A stretch of 14,039 nucleotides of DNA from Bacillota bacterium (GTDB taxonomy: Bacteria > Bacillota > Bacilli > Tumebacillales > Effusibacillaceae). The position numbers and the translations under genes are program-made. The notes below the pieces were generated by a model. The model ran no database searches and was not told where the DNA came from. It saw only the letters and a program-made list of their open reading frames with translations. Where the stretch lies: the NCBI GenBank assembly GCA_020059765.1, contig JAGVBM010000020.1, positions 1 to 14,039 on the forward strand, written 5' to 3'. The stretch's first letter is position 1. Every line of letters begins with the position of its first letter. Of this stretch, positions 6,531 to 12,984 are shown one piece after another.

Positions 6531-8186
6531 GTGTCAGAACTCAAAGAGAAACTGGAAGCCTACAAAAAAAGGGCTGAGAAAGCGGTTTCGCGTTTTCCCG
6601 AAAGGCAGGAACGTTTCGCGACTTCCAGCGAGATCGACGTGGAGCGGCTTTATTCCCCGGAAGATCTGTCTGATTTTGACTATTTGGAGAAATTGGCATT
6701 CCCTGGCGAATATCCGTATACTCGCGGCATCCAGCCCACCATGTACCGAGGCCGATACTGGACCATGCGGCAGTATGCCGGTTTTGGTTCGGCGGAAGAA
6801 ACAAATGAACGGTTCCGTTATTTGTTGGAGCAAGGACAAACCGGCTTGTCCACCGCTTTTGATCTGCCTACACAAATCGGATATGACGCAGACGATCCGA
6901 TGTCGCGGGGCGAAGTGGGCAAAGTGGGCGTATCCATCTCGTCGCTCGCTGATATGGAAACGTTATTTCAGGGGATTCCGCTTGATCAAGTCAGCACGTC
7001 CATGACCATCAACGCTCCGGCAGCCATCTTATTGGCGATGTATATCGTCGTGGCGGAGAAGCAAGGTGTCTCACCGGACAAACTGACCGGCACGATCCAA
7101 AACGATATTCTCAAAGAATATGTCGCTCGCGGTACTTACATCTATCCGCCACAACCGTCGATGCGGCTGATCACGAATATTTTTGAATACTGCGCGGAAC
7201 ACGTGCCGAACTGGAACACGATCTCCATTTCCGGCTACCATATCCGGGAAGCGGGATCGACGGCGGTGCAGGAAGTGGCGTTTACCCTGTCCAATGCGAT
7301 CTCGTATGTGCAGGCAGCCATTGAAGCGGAACTGCCGGTGGACAAATTTGCTCCGAGATTGTCGTTTTTCTTTAACGCGCACAACAACTTTTTTGAAGAA
7401 ATCGCAAAGTTTCGCGCTGCGCGGAGAATCTGGGCGAAGATCATGAGGCATCGTTTTCAAGCGCAAGATCCCAAGTCCTGGCAGCTTCGATTTCACACGC
7501 AAACCGGCGGATCCACATTAACGGCCCAACAGCCGGACAACAATATTGTCCGGGTTACATTGCAAGCATTGGCGGCCTTATTGGGAGGAACCCAAAGTCT
7601 GCATACCAATTCGCGGGACGAAGCGCTGGCTTTGCCGACGGAAGAATCGGCGAGAATTGCGCTGCGCACCCAGCAGATCATCGCTTATGAAAGCGGTGTT
7701 GCTGATACAGTCGATCCGCTCGGCGGTTCTTATTTTCTTGAAGCATTGACCGACCGGATGGAAGAAAAGGTTTGGGAATATATTGAGAAAATCGATGAGA
7801 TGGGCGGTGCTGTGGCGGCCATTGAACAAGGATACATGCAGCGGGAAATTCAGCAGGCAGCTTATCAGACTCAGCTGAACATCGAATCCGGCAAGCAGAT
7901 TGTGATCGGAATGAACAAATTTGCGGTGGATAACGAGACGCCGCCGGAATTGCTGCGAGTCAATCCGGAATTGGGGCGCATCCAGGCTGAACGATTGGCC
8001 AAACTTCGTTCGCAAAGAAACAACGAGGAAGTGGAAAAAAGGCTGCAGGCGCTGGAAAAGGCCGCTGAGGGTGACGCCAATCTCATGCCGTATATTCTAG
8101 ACGCGGTGCGAGCGTACGCCACGACCGGCGAGATTGCAAACACGCTGCGGGCAGTATTCGGGGAATATCGTCCTTCGTTGTTCTAA
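6531..8186 (+). CDS. mcmA: Methylmalonyl-CoA mutase large (catalytic) subunit, split two-gene type
   Basis: Adenosylcobalamin enzyme that interconverts (R)-methylmalonyl-CoA and succinyl-CoA; this is the substrate-binding TIM-barrel subunit. I start at GTG 6531 (551 residues) behind AGGAGGGGG (6518-6526). An ATG at 6492 is in frame but begins three bases after the -10 box, so it should not be in the transcript. Compared from memory with Propionibacterium MutB, the residues that fix substrate type are kept: Tyr89 is Y82 (MRQYAGFG), Gln197 is Q190 (GTIQNDILKE), Arg207 is R200 (VARGTYIYPP) and His244 is H237 (SGYHIREAG). All four share the same 7-residue offset. Isobutyryl- and 2-hydroxyisobutyryl-CoA mutases change the Tyr and Arg positions, so true methylmalonyl-CoA mutase is favoured. 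The B12 domain is absent here and is encoded by the next gene, 88 bp on. Confidence 0.93.
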   Translation: MSELKEKLEAYKKRAEKAVSRFPERQERFATSSEIDVERLYSPEDLSDFDYLEKLAFPGEYPYTRGIQPTMYRGRYWTMRQYAGFGSAEETNERFRYLLEQGQTGLSTAFDLPTQIGYDADDPMSRGEVGKVGVSISSLADMETLFQGIPLDQVSTSMTINAPAAILLAMYIVVAEKQGVSPDKLTGTIQNDILKEYVARGTYIYPPQPSMRLITNIFEYCAEHVPNWNTISISGYHIREAGSTAVQEVAFTLSNAISYVQAAIEAELPVDKFAPRLSFFFNAHNNFFEEIAKFRAARRIWAKIMRHRFQAQDPKSWQLRFHTQTGGSTLTAQQPDNNIVRVTLQALAALLGGTQSLHTNSRDEALALPTEESARIALRTQQIIAYESGVADTVDPLGGSYFLEALTDRMEEKVWEYIEKIDEMGGAVAAIEQGYMQREIQQAAYQTQLNIESGKQIVIGMNKFAVDNETPPELLRVNPELGRIQAERLAKLRSQRNNEEVEKRLQALEKAAEGDANLMPYILDAVRAYATTGEIANTLRAVFGEYRPSLF

Positions 8187-8274
8187 GATCGATTTTATGA
8201 ATCGGTGCACATGACCGACTGAATGCTCGTTCAGGCGAAAACCATAAATCCTCATTTGGACAGGAGGAAACGGA

Positions 8275-8679
8275 ATGGAACACAAAATTCGCGTATTGGT
8301 GGCAAAACCGGGGCTGGACGGACATGACCGGGGGGCGCTGGTGATTGCGCAAGGTCTGCGGGATGCCGGAATGGAAGTCATCTATACAGGGCTGCGGCAA
8401 ACGCCGGAACAAATCGTGGCGGCAGCGATCCAGGAAGATGTGGATGTGATCGGTTTGTCTTCGTTGTCGGGGGCTCATTTGGAGTTGTTTTCGGAAGTGG
8501 CTCGCTTGCTGAAAGAGCAGGGCATTGATGATATTTTGGTGATCGGCGGCGGCGTCATTCCCGACGAGGATATCTCCGCCTTGCAACAAAACGGGATTGC
8601 CGCCGTGTTTACACCAGGGACTCCCATGCAGGAAACCGTCAAGTTTATTCGCGATCACGTCAGAAAGGGTGCTGTATGA
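8275..8679 (+). CDS. mcmB: Methylmalonyl-CoA mutase small subunit, cobalamin-binding
   Basis: A 134-residue stand-alone B12-binding domain that holds adenosylcobalamin in the base-off/His-on form for the large subunit. The diagnostic residues are all present: the DxHxxG motif (D15-G16-H17-D18-R19-G20, H17 being the axial cobalt ligand), GLSSLSG (residues 62-68), and VIGGGVIPDED in the C-terminal half of the Rossmann fold. It begins at ATG 8275, 7 nt after AGGAGG (8262-8267). The TGA stop overlaps the start of the epimerase gene (ATGA at 8676-8679), which implies coupled translation. The length equals the C-terminal domain of fused mutases. A partner of another B12-dependent acyl-CoA mutase is possible in principle, but its position next to a large subunit with methylmalonyl-type residues decides the call. 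Confidence 0.95.
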   Translation: MEHKIRVLVAKPGLDGHDRGALVIAQGLRDAGMEVIYTGLRQTPEQIVAAAIQEDVDVIGLSSLSGAHLELFSEVARLLKEQGIDDILVIGGGVIPDEDISALQQNGIAAVFTPGTPMQETVKFIRDHVRKGAV

Positions 8680-9098
8680 TGTCATCGCCGCTCTGCATTG
8701 ATCACTTGGGGATTGCGGTGGAGAGTATTGAAAAGACGCTGCCGCTGTACCAAGGTCCTGTCGGATTGCAGGTTATCCATGAGGAAATGATTGAAGATCA
8801 AAAAGTTCGAGCCGTTTTTTTGCAGGTGGGAGAGAGCACGATCGAACTCTTGGAGCCTACTTCACCCGACAGTCCTATTGCAGTTTTCTTGGCGAAAAAA
8901 GGGCCGGGTATTCATCACGTAGCGTATGCGGTTCTTGACATCGAGGCAAAATTAGCGGAAGCAAAAGCGGCAGGAATCCGGTTGATCGATGAAACGCCGC
9001 GCCCGGGCGGGCATGGCAAATTGATTGCGTTTTTGCATCCGAAAGATACGTTCGGTGTACTGACCGAGTATTGTCAAAGAATCGAGCAGCCTGACTAA
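8676..9098 (+). CDS. mce: Methylmalonyl-CoA epimerase, VOC-fold metalloenzyme
   Basis: Interconverts (S)- and (R)-methylmalonyl-CoA, linking the carboxylase product to the mutase substrate. The 140-residue protein has the two-module glyoxalase/VOC fold. Comparison with Propionibacterium epimerase from memory gives probable metal ligands H10 (IDHLGIAV), E57 (IELLEP, where the Propionibacterium enzyme has Gln65), H80 (GIHHVAY) and E131 (GVLTEY). AGAAAGGG (8662-8669) lies 6 nt before ATG 8676. A second ATG follows at 8679, so the product may start one residue later. It overlaps the mutase small-subunit stop by 4 bp and lies 45 bp before the carboxyltransferase gene. It appears to be the counterpart of B. 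subtilis yqjC. Other VOC enzymes are possible by fold alone, but the context is decisive. Confidence 0.93.
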   Translation: MMSSPLCIDHLGIAVESIEKTLPLYQGPVGLQVIHEEMIEDQKVRAVFLQVGESTIELLEPTSPDSPIAVFLAKKGPGIHHVAYAVLDIEAKLAEAKAAGIRLIDETPRPGGHGKLIAFLHPKDTFGVLTEYCQRIEQPD

Positions 9099-9143
9099 TC
9101 GTTTTTCATAGGACAGGCATGCGGCGTCACAGGAGGGGCTCCA

Positions 9144-10685
9144 GTGGAAAAGAAAATCTTGGAAATGCAGGAAAGCCGCCGCAAAATCGAACTGGGCGGC
9201 GGCGACAAACGAATCGCGCAGCAGCATGACAAAGGGAAATTAACCGCGCGGGAACGAATCGACATTCTGCTTGATGAAGGGACGTTCCGCGAATTAAATC
9301 CGTTTATCGAACACCGCGCTTCCCATTTTGGAATGAACGCAGTGGAAGCACCCGGAGAAGGGGTCGTAACCGGTTGGGGGAAAATCAACGGCCGCCTGGT
9401 ATACGTATTTGCCCAAGACTTTACCGTATTTGGCGGCGCCTTGGGGGAAATGCACGCGCAAAAAATTGTCAAGATTATGGATTTGGCGGCAAAGAACGGC
9501 GCTCCGATTATCGGGTTGAACGATTCCGGCGGCGCCCGCATTCAGGAAGGTGTGGTGTCGCTTGACGGGTATGGACATGTTTTCTACCGCAACGCCATCT
9601 ATTCCGGGGTGGTGCCGCAAATTTCGGTGATTATGGGGCCGTGTGCCGGAGGAGCCGTCTATTCTCCCGCCATTACAGATTTTATTTTTATGGTGGAAAA
9701 GACATCCCAAATGTTCATTACAGGTCCCAAAGTAATTGAAACGGTGACGGGTGAAAAAATATCATCGGAAGATTTGGGCGGCGCCAGAGTGCAGAGCAGC
9801 GTCTCAGGCGTGGCTCACTTTGCAAGCTCCTCGGAAGAAGACGTTTTGAATGAAGTCCGTCGGCTGCTGTCTTTCCTGCCGGAAAACAACATGGAAGATC
9901 CGCCCCGAGTTCCGGCGCCGGAAACAGACGATTGGATTGAAGAGATGCTGAATGTGGTGCCTGTAGACGGCACCAAAGTGTATGATGTGCGGGATATTAT
10001 CCATCTGACGGTTGATCACGGCGACTTTATGGAAGTGCAGGCATCGTTCGCCAAGAACGCGGTGATCGGATTTGCCCGGATTGACGGACAATCGGTGGGG
10101 ATTGTGGCCAATCAGCCGAAATATCTGGCAGGCGGATTGGATATCGATTCTTCCGATAAAATCGCCCGGTTTATCCGATTCTGCGATGCGTTCAACATCC
10201 CGTTGATCACTTTTGAAGACGTGACGGGCTTTATTCCCGGCGTCATGCAGGAACATCGGGGCATTATCCGGCACGGTGCCAAAATTCTTTATGCCTATTC
10301 GGAAGCTACGGTTCCCAAAATTACAGTGATCGTCCGCAAAGCGTATGGCGGAGCCTATGTTGCCATGAATTCGAAAGCGATCGGCGCGGATCTCGTCTAT
10401 GCGTGGCCTACAGGCGAAGTGGCGGTGATGGGGCCGGAGGGAGCCGCCAATATTATATTCGCCAAAGAGATTGCGGAGAGCGGTGATCCAATTGCGACCC
10501 GGGCCGCCAAGATTGCCGAATACAAGGAAAAATTCGCCAATCCCTACGTGGCAGCCGCTGCAGGGATGGTGGACGATGTCATCGATCCGCGGGAAACGCG
10601 GCAAAAATTGAAAGAAGCGCTGGAGTTATTGCGGAACAAACGGGATTCGCGCCCGCCGAAAAAACATGGCAACATCCCCCTGTGA
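9144..10685 (+). CDS. mmdA: Acyl-CoA carboxyltransferase subunit (methylmalonyl-CoA decarboxylase alpha / propionyl-CoA carboxylase beta type)
   Basis: Moves CO2 between carboxybiotin and an acyl-CoA, here most likely propionyl-CoA and methylmalonyl-CoA. The GTG start at 9144 follows AGGAGGGG (9131-9138) by 5 nt. The protein is 513 residues, the usual length, with two crotonase-like halves. N-terminal acyl-CoA-binding half: NDSGGARIQEG (126-136) and GPCAGGAVYSP (165-175). C-terminal carboxybiotin half: PGVMQEHRGIIRHGAK (365-380) and RKAYGGAYVAMNSK (398-411). The tail NKRDSRPPKKHGNIPL is typical of the MmdA/PccB branch. No biotin-attachment lysine or biotin carboxylase domain is present, and no gene for either is seen nearby. 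It therefore cannot be told from sequence alone whether it works in an ATP-dependent carboxylase or a membrane decarboxylase. B. subtilis yqjD appears to be the counterpart. Confidence 0.93.
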   Translation: MEKKILEMQESRRKIELGGGDKRIAQQHDKGKLTARERIDILLDEGTFRELNPFIEHRASHFGMNAVEAPGEGVVTGWGKINGRLVYVFAQDFTVFGGALGEMHAQKIVKIMDLAAKNGAPIIGLNDSGGARIQEGVVSLDGYGHVFYRNAIYSGVVPQISVIMGPCAGGAVYSPAITDFIFMVEKTSQMFITGPKVIETVTGEKISSEDLGGARVQSSVSGVAHFASSSEEDVLNEVRRLLSFLPENNMEDPPRVPAPETDDWIEEMLNVVPVDGTKVYDVRDIIHLTVDHGDFMEVQASFAKNAVIGFARIDGQSVGIVANQPKYLAGGLDIDSSDKIARFIRFCDAFNIPLITFEDVTGFIPGVMQEHRGIIRHGAKILYAYSEATVPKITVIVRKAYGGAYVAMNSKAIGADLVYAWPTGEVAVMGPEGAANIIFAKEIAESGDPIATRAAKIAEYKEKFANPYVAAAAGMVDDVIDPRETRQKLKEALELLRNKRDSRPPKKHGNIPL

Positions 10686-10749
10686 GAATCGTTCGGGGAA
10701 GATACGGCAGCGGGCGGAAAAGTTTTTCTGAGAAACAGGAGGGAATAAA

Positions 10750-11049
10750 GTGGCAGTTCGCGAAGATGAAGTAAGGAACTCGGATAAGAAGCAGCAACCG
10801 CAATCCGAATCGTTGCTTGAAGACTGGTTCTGGCGTCCGCTCAAACGGCACGAGACCGCATTCCTGCAGCCGGCAGGGGATGGATCCGCATGGCGCGAAT
10901 CGGGCAGGCGGCTGCAAATCGCGAATCGGCTGTCTTCCCAAACGGAAAGCAGACAAGCCAGGCTTGCCTACTTGTACGAACGGAAAGGCGAACGGAGTCA
11001 TGCTTTTCGAAATGCAGAGAACCAAGAAAAGGGGCGTACAAAATGGTAA
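10750..11049 (+). CDS. Unrecognised 99-residue hydrophilic protein between mmdA and yqjE
   Basis: I do not recognise this protein. Support for its being real: a GTG start 6 nt after a perfect AGGAGGG (10737-10743), placement 64 bp after mmdA in the same direction, and a stop that overlaps the next gene by 7 bp (ATGGTAA, 11043-11049). It is charged and rich in Arg, Glu and Gln, with no signal peptide, membrane segment, cysteine or obvious metal motif. The only notable region is an aromatic stretch, LLEDWFWRPLKRHETAFL (about residues 22-39). The C-terminal half looks helical and basic. Two other + frames are partly open over the same bases but lack comparable ribosome binding sites. It could be a small accessory protein or a leader-like ORF that couples translation to yqjE. 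Chance opening of a GC-moderate frame cannot be excluded. Confidence 0.6.
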   Translation: MAVREDEVRNSDKKQQPQSESLLEDWFWRPLKRHETAFLQPAGDGSAWRESGRRLQIANRLSSQTESRQARLAYLYERKGERSHAFRNAENQEKGRTKW

Positions 11050-12161
11050 CAGTGAATCGCGAGAGACTTATTCAGGAGTTTGTGGAACTGGTGCAAATTG
11101 ACAGCCATTCCCGGGAAGAACGGCAGATGGCTGATGCGTTGAAGGAAAAGCTGCAACCCTACGGCGTGGAAATTTATGAAGACGACGCCGGACACAAAGT
11201 CGGCGGCAACACCGGCAATCTCATTTGCCGTATCAAAGGGGACGACAGCAAGCCGACGATTCTATTCACCTGTCATATGGATACAGTTCAACCGGGAAAA
11301 GGCATTCAGCCGCAGATCTTGGCAGATCGGATCACCTCGGACGGGACGACGATCCTTGGCGCCGACGATAAAGCAGGCGTAGCCGGCATTCTGGAAATGG
11401 TCCGTGTGCTGCATGAGCAAAACCTGTCCCACGGCAATATCGTGCTGCTGTTCACAATGGGGGAAGAACTGGGACTCCTGGGATCGCGTCAGCTGAATGG
11501 AAACTTGATCAAAGATGTTACATATGGATTTGCCTTTGACAGCAACGGTCCGATTGGAGAAATCGTCACGCAGGCTCCCACGCAAGCGAGAATGGAAGTG
11601 GTCATTCACGGCAGGACGGCCCACGCCGGCGTTAATCCGGAGGCCGGGATCTCCGCCATTAAAATTGCCAGCCAAGCGATCTCCAAGATGAAATTGGGGC
11701 GCATCGATCAGGAAACGACAGCCAATATCGGCATGTTTAACGGTGGAGTCGCCACCAACATTGTGCCGGAGAGGGTTGAAATCGTGGCGGAAGCCCGCTC
11801 CCGGGAGCAGAGCAAAATGGAAGCGCAACTGGCGCATATGCAGGCCATGTTTGAAGAAGCGGCGAAAGAAGCCGGCGGCCGGTCTGAGGTCACCGTCCAT
11901 CACATGTATCCTGCTTTTAAGTTTTCTGATGATCATGAAATTGTGCAAATTGCGATGCAGGCTGCCCGTTCCATCGGCTTTCAGCCGTCCACCTTGTCGT
12001 CGGGCGGCGGCAGTGACGCCAACGTGCTGAACGGATTGGGTGTGCCTACGGTGAATATCGCGATCGGCTATGAAAAAATCCATACCAAGGAAGAGTTTAT
12101 CCGCCTGGATGATCTGGAGAACGCAGCCCGTTTCCTGGTTGCCATTACTCAACAGGTATAG
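11043..12161 (+). CDS. yqjE: M20 family metallopeptidase, tripeptidase T-like (YqjE type)
   Basis: Predicted cytosolic di-zinc aminopeptidase that cleaves small peptides; substrate not shown. ATG 11043 gives 372 residues and matches the YqjE N-terminus. AAAAGGGG (11028-11035) lies 7 nt upstream. The frame is open upstream to an ATG at 10890, but that 51-residue extension is Arg/Cys-rich, unlike the family, and lies over the preceding ORF. Zinc-site residues: CHMDT with H78 and D80, GADDKAG with the bridging D108, GEE with catalytic E141 and ligand E142, D166 in FDSNG, and the C-terminal GGGSDAN (321-327) and H347 in EKIHTKEE. The dimerisation (lid) domain spans about residues 180-290. Following mce and mmdA, it mirrors yqjC-yqjD-yqjE of B. 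subtilis as I remember it. A strong terminator follows. Confidence 0.92.
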   Translation: MVTVNRERLIQEFVELVQIDSHSREERQMADALKEKLQPYGVEIYEDDAGHKVGGNTGNLICRIKGDDSKPTILFTCHMDTVQPGKGIQPQILADRITSDGTTILGADDKAGVAGILEMVRVLHEQNLSHGNIVLLFTMGEELGLLGSRQLNGNLIKDVTYGFAFDSNGPIGEIVTQAPTQARMEVVIHGRTAHAGVNPEAGISAIKIASQAISKMKLGRIDQETTANIGMFNGGVATNIVPERVEIVAEARSREQSKMEAQLAHMQAMFEEAAKEAGGRSEVTVHHMYPAFKFSDDHEIVQIAMQAARSIGFQPSTLSSGGGSDANVLNGLGVPTVNIAIGYEKIHTKEEFIRLDDLENAARFLVAITQQV

Positions 12162-12229
12162 GTAAAACCAAGCGGGCAGGTGACGGCGGCATACCTGGTC
12201 CCGTGCACGTTCGCTAATAAAAAGTCTGC

Positions 12230-12269
12230 AGCTCAAGAATACGGTTTGACCGTGCTCTTGGGCTTTTTT
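12230..12269 (+). terminator. Strong two-stage intrinsic terminator after yqjE
   Basis: The outer stem pairs AGCTCAAGA (12230-12238) with TCTTGGGCT (12256-12264), nine pairs with one T-G wobble. The inner stem pairs ACGGT (12241-12245) with ACCGT (12249-12253) over a TTG loop. A run of six T (12264-12269) follows, its first T also closing the outer stem. It should end the mutase-yqjE transcript. The 68 bases between the yqjE stop and this hairpin hold nothing else I can name. Confidence 0.9.
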
Positions 12270-12331
12270 CATAGGAAAGCCCGTCTGTACGATAGTACTT
12301 TTAGCACGTACCATTTCATTTTAATCCTGTA

Positions 12332-12337
12332 TATAAT
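12332..12337 (+). promoter_or_regulatory. Candidate -10 box upstream of the RuvC-fold gene
   Basis: A perfect TATAAT sits in an AT-rich stretch after the yqjE terminator, about 78 bases before the ATG of the next gene. TG occurs at 12328-12329, one base too far upstream for a standard extended -10. The best-spaced -35 candidates (TACCAT at 12309, GTACCA at 12308) are poor. A promoter is expected here because the terminator isolates the next gene. Confidence 0.45.
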
Positions 12338-12414
12338 GATTTTAGAATGGATGATAAAGGTTGGATGAAGCTGCACCCTTCTCTTAACATTCCACTGAAA
12401 AGTAGGGATATTCT

Positions 12415-12903
12415 ATGAACATCCTCGCGCTGGATCCTGGACTCATGACCGGTTTGATGTACATTCGCTGGGAAGGGAGGAACAAACCAGTTGTCGTTTT
12501 GGAGCGCGGGTTTTTCAGGGAAAGAGAGCTGCGCTTTGTGCTCGGGAAAATATTTCGTCTCAATCCGCCTGATCGGGTGCTGATTGAGCGAACACAGGCT
12601 CATCCTGTTGAAGGAAGAACGATTCGTTGGATTGAAAACCGCCGCAGTGTGCCGTACACGATTTCGCCTGGACTGCTGCAATCCATTTTGTTCGAAAGAG
12701 TCTTGGGGAATCGGGAAGAAGAAGGTCAACAAGCACGAGTTGAAGTTGCCAGGATGTATGGCATTCAAGATGTTCTTTCCTCCCATGAACTGGACGCTCT
12801 GCTGCTGATTCATTTCTTTTTGCACGAAGCGGAAAAAAGGCGTGCAGACTTGGAAGATCCCATGTGGTTCTATGAGGTGATCCGCAGAAAACAAACCATC
12901 TAG
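12415..12903 (+). CDS. RuvC-fold (RNase H-like) putative Holliday junction resolvase or nuclease
   Basis: A 162-residue protein with the architecture and, by inspection, the catalytic set of RuvC. The N-terminal strand NILALDPGLMTG carries D7. E58 lies in DRVLIERT. The C-terminal segment GNREEEGQQARVEVARMYG resembles the RuvC region that contacts DNA. SSHELDALLLIHFF carries H124 and D127, spaced like the His/Asp pair of Thermus RuvC (D7, E70, H143, D146, from memory). It is therefore plausibly an active metal-dependent nuclease. Typical RuvC proteins are slightly longer (about 165-185). Bacillota normally resolve junctions with RecU and lack canonical RuvC, so this is a divergent relative whose role is unknown. 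The ribosome binding site (AGGGAT, about 12403-12408) is weaker than those of the neighbours, suggesting modest expression. No phage or transposon genes flank it. Confidence 0.75.
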   Translation: MNILALDPGLMTGLMYIRWEGRNKPVVVLERGFFRERELRFVLGKIFRLNPPDRVLIERTQAHPVEGRTIRWIENRRSVPYTISPGLLQSILFERVLGNREEEGQQARVEVARMYGIQDVLSSHELDALLLIHFFLHEAEKRRADLEDPMWFYEVIRRKQTI

Positions 12904-12928
12904 TTCGGATCTTGGCAGAATCAAGGTT

Positions 12929-12956
12929 TTGACAGATGGAAAAATGTGCATACTAC
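12929..12956 (+). promoter_or_regulatory. Candidate sigma-A-type promoter for the second M20 peptidase
   Basis: A consensus TTGACA -35 (12929-12934) is followed after 16 bp by TACTAC (12951-12956), four of six matches to TATAAT. Transcription would begin near 12963, only about 20 bases before the ATG at 12985. The ribosome binding site would then lie almost at the 5' end of the message. No terminator separates it from the upstream gene, so read-through is also possible. Confidence 0.5.
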
Positions 12957-12984
12957 TTCTAGTTTTCATGGAAGGAGGGTGCGC

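Noticed and set aside
8190..8234. Small hairpins in the gap between the two mutase genes (CGATT/AATCG; CTGAA/TTCAG)
   Set aside because: Only 5-bp stems with no T-run, so neither a terminator nor a recognised regulatory element; such stems arise easily by chance.
10722..10736. Small hairpin GTTTTT-CTG-AGAAAC directly before the ribosome binding site of the 99-residue ORF
   Set aside because: It is AT-rich with a G-T pair and a 3-nt loop, too weak to claim a regulatory role.
10890..11042. Upstream in-frame start that would add 51 residues to YqjE
   Set aside because: The extension is Arg/Cys-rich, has no well-spaced ribosome binding site and does not resemble the family; ATG 11043 has AAAAGGGG upstream and fits the known N-terminus.
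11262..12314. Long minus-strand open frame (about 350 codons) opposite yqjE
   Set aside because: It is an antisense shadow of a well-supported M20 gene and crosses the yqjE terminator; no domain is recognisable.
12180..12368. Short + strand open frame between yqjE and the RuvC-fold gene
   Set aside because: It spans the strong terminator hairpin and the candidate promoter, and has no start signal.
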